NCBI GenBank assembly: GCA_905215095.1
Contig: CAJMOL010000118.1
Coordinates: 1-5,750, forward strand
Direction of reading: 5' to 3'
Source: an uncultured bacterium
GTDB taxonomy: Bacteria > Actinomycetota > Coriobacteriia > Coriobacteriales > Coriobacteriaceae
DNA: 5,750 nt
Shown here: piece after piece, positions 4,560 through 5,750 of the stretch
Position numbering within the stretch: position 1 is the stretch's first letter
Layout: every line of letters begins with the position of its first letter
Notes under the pieces: model-generated
What the model saw: only the letters and a program-made list of their open reading frames with translations
What the model was told of the DNA's origin: nothing
The model's database searches: none
Made by a program: the position numbers and the translations under genes

Positions 4560-4751
4560 CAGATACAAGGCGACAGTCCGCCGCCCTTATCACATGCCTT
4601 CAAATATGCGATCCAGAAACACAAAACAGCAGATAGAATGCTCTTTTTCAAAAAGTACACGTCCCGAAACTTACCAAGACTTCATATCCAGTTACCGTTC
4701 ACGGTCGCCAATTACCGCCCACCGATTCAAACAAGAAATATGTCGCCAAAA
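4560..4751. other. Intergenic stretch without recognisable gene
   Basis: Lower in GC than its neighbours. Short frames can be drawn (for example ATG 4638 on the + strand, 53 residues) but lack a ribosome site and any sensible composition. I see no RNA gene or repeat here beyond the copy ending at 4559. Confidence 0.5.
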
Positions 4752-4829
4752 GCAGGTCATCTACCTGCATGGTTAGATTTTGGTCAACTTTTGGTCAGCT
4801 GAGCGGCAAGTTCCAGCTGATACGTTTTT
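4752..4829 (+). promoter_or_regulatory. Leader of the AbiEi-like gene: hairpin, phased direct repeats and inverted repeat
   Basis: Three elements lie in the 105 bases before ATG 4855. GCAGGT/ACCTGC (4752-4757/4763-4768) is a perfect inverted repeat. TTTTGGTCA occurs twice, 4778-4786 and 4789-4797, 11 bp apart, one helical turn. TCAGCTG/CAGCTGA (4795-4801/4814-4820) forms a 7-bp stem followed four bases later by TTTTT, resembling an attenuator or an operator. AbiEi antitoxins of known systems repress their own promoters through repeats of this kind; I cannot place a convincing -35/-10 pair. Confidence 0.35.
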
Positions 4830-4854
4830 GCTACCCAAAAGGAGGCGGTAGCCC

Positions 4855-5750
4855 ATGGCGCATTGCAACGACCAAATCATCGACCAGCTGTTGAGCCAAG
4901 CCGAGCAGGAGGGACGATGCCTTATTCCCCCAAGTGCGGCGATCCGCAAAGCGCTCCTTCGGCGCATCGGCGACATGGTTGTCTCCCCCATGCCGGGACT
5001 GTTCGCGCACAAAATGCGCTGGGATGAGCTCAACCGGGCGCAACGCCATTGCGAGATTATCCGCGCCCTTGCGATCATCCATCCCGATTGGACGTTCTGC
5101 TCGTTTTCGGCAGCTTGCCTGCTGGGGCTCGAGATCTCGTGGCGACACCTGAACGTCGTGCATGTTTGCAGCTCGACAAAGCCGTCGGCTCGTCCGGGCG
5201 CACATATTCAGCGACACCAGATTGAGCCGGCCGGAGCAATACGCAGAGCCGGCATATCGGTAACGCCGCCCATCCAAACGGCCACAGATTGCCTGCTGCA
5301 AACTGGTTTTGCCGACGGCATGCCCATTGCCGATTCGGCGATCTCAAAGCTCGGCCTTGCGCCGGAACAGCTGACGGAGGCCGTTGAGCAACGAGCGACT
5401 GCCCGCAATGGTCGCGCGATTCGCACCGCCCTCACAACGCTTCGATATGCCGACGCCCGCGCCGAGAGCGGCGGGGAATCGGTCGCCCGAGCCATCATGA
5501 TCGAGACGGGCTTTGCGCCCGACTGGCTTCAATACGAGCTGACGGACCCCTTCGATTCGGCCAAGCCCATACGAACGGACTTTGCCTGGGAGCGCCAGGC
5601 GCGGGAACTCACGCTGGGCGAGCTCGACGGGCTCATCAAATATACCGACCAGACTATGCTGGCCGGACGCACCACCGCCGAGGCGCTCGTTGCCGAACGA
5701 CAGCGCGAGGCGCATCTATCGCTCTACGGTCACCCCCTGCTGCGCTTTAC
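4855..5750 (+). CDS. AbiEi/DUF559-like protein (partial, 3' cut by window)
   Basis: Visible for 298 residues, probably lacking only a short C-terminus. ATG 4855 follows AAAAGGAGG (4837-4845) by nine bases. Residues 1-105 fit the layout of AbiEi-type proteins of actinobacteria: an N-terminal region that should hold a winged helix, PGLFAHKMRWDEL, then HPDWTFCSFSAACLLGLEI...LNVVHV. The middle has RRAGISVTPPIQTATDCLL (130-148), the position of the usual 'IPVTtpaRTllDl' segment. The C-terminal part (residues 200-298) looks like a Vsr/DUF559-type PD-(D/E)XK domain: AESGGES (E208), IRTDFAW (D242), GELDGLIKY (E256, K262), then ALVAERQREAHL. In AbiE systems AbiEi is the repressor-antitoxin of the nucleotidyltransferase toxin AbiEii, which would lie downstream if present. 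Many actinobacterial relatives are solitary, so the antitoxin role is uncertain. Confidence 0.7.
   Translation, partial: MAHCNDQIIDQLLSQAEQEGRCLIPPSAAIRKALLRRIGDMVVSPMPGLFAHKMRWDELNRAQRHCEIIRALAIIHPDWTFCSFSAACLLGLEISWRHLNVVHVCSSTKPSARPGAHIQRHQIEPAGAIRRAGISVTPPIQTATDCLLQTGFADGMPIADSAISKLGLAPEQLTEAVEQRATARNGRAIRTALTTLRYADARAESGGESVARAIMIETGFAPDWLQYELTDPFDSAKPIRTDFAWERQARELTLGELDGLIKYTDQTMLAGRTTAEALVAERQREAHLSLYGHPLLRF

Noticed and set aside
4322..4660. 112-residue frame on the - strand
   Set aside because: It runs through the palindromic promoter and into the ATPase gene in another frame, giving repeated YNIASYNV-type residues from the palindrome; not a real protein.
4831..5715. Several - strand frames opposite the AbiEi-like gene
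   Set aside because: They are shadows of the + strand frame, which stays open to the window edge and carries recognisable motifs.

Overview
The window looks like chromosomal DNA from a high-GC gut actinobacterium of the Coriobacteriia; Collinsella is my best guess. Coding regions are GC-rich with GC-biased third codon positions, Shine-Dalgarno sequences are strong (AAAGGA, GGAGG, GGAAGG), and the gene mix and the CGGAAA...TCCCA...TGGGA...TTTCCG intergenic repeats fit that group. The assignment is from pattern recognition, not from a database match. The layout, with short reading frames, multicopy-type ATPases, a gene remnant and intergenic repeats, is that of a variable accessory region rather than a conserved operon.

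Left part (1-1704): the last 42 codons of an unidentified gene on the + strand; a 305-base gap with two RNA-type hairpins and further inverted repeats; an unrecognised 140-residue + strand gene (437-859); and, convergent with it, a DnaQ-like DEDDh 3'-5' exonuclease on the - strand (970-1704, GTG start).

Middle (1705-2236): this is the most interesting part. A 41-residue hydrophobic peptide with a very basic tail is encoded at 1974-2099 (+), behind a strong Shine-Dalgarno that can be masked by an upstream CCTCC. Facing it on the - strand are a well-spaced sigma-70-type promoter (TTGGTA-17-TAGAAT, 2194-2166), a stable 5' stem-loop and a hairpin followed by a T-run at 2112-2073. Together they predict an antisense RNA of about 86 nt overlapping the 3' end of the peptide gene. 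This is the architecture of a type I toxin-antitoxin locus.

Right part (2237-5750): a degraded AAA/DUF4143-type ATPase on the - strand (2237-2698); a 62-bp-period inverted-repeat array (2769-2913); an intact 459-residue ATPase of the archaeal-ATPase/DUF234 type on the - strand (3007-4386), preceded by a perfect 24-bp inverted repeat that contains two identical 14-bp palindromes (4403-4456); another copy of the same intergenic repeat (4512-4559); and, divergently on the + strand, an AbiEi/DUF559-like protein that runs off the right edge (4855-5750). The genes do not form one pathway. The common theme is selfish or defence-type small modules, each with its own regulatory palindromes.
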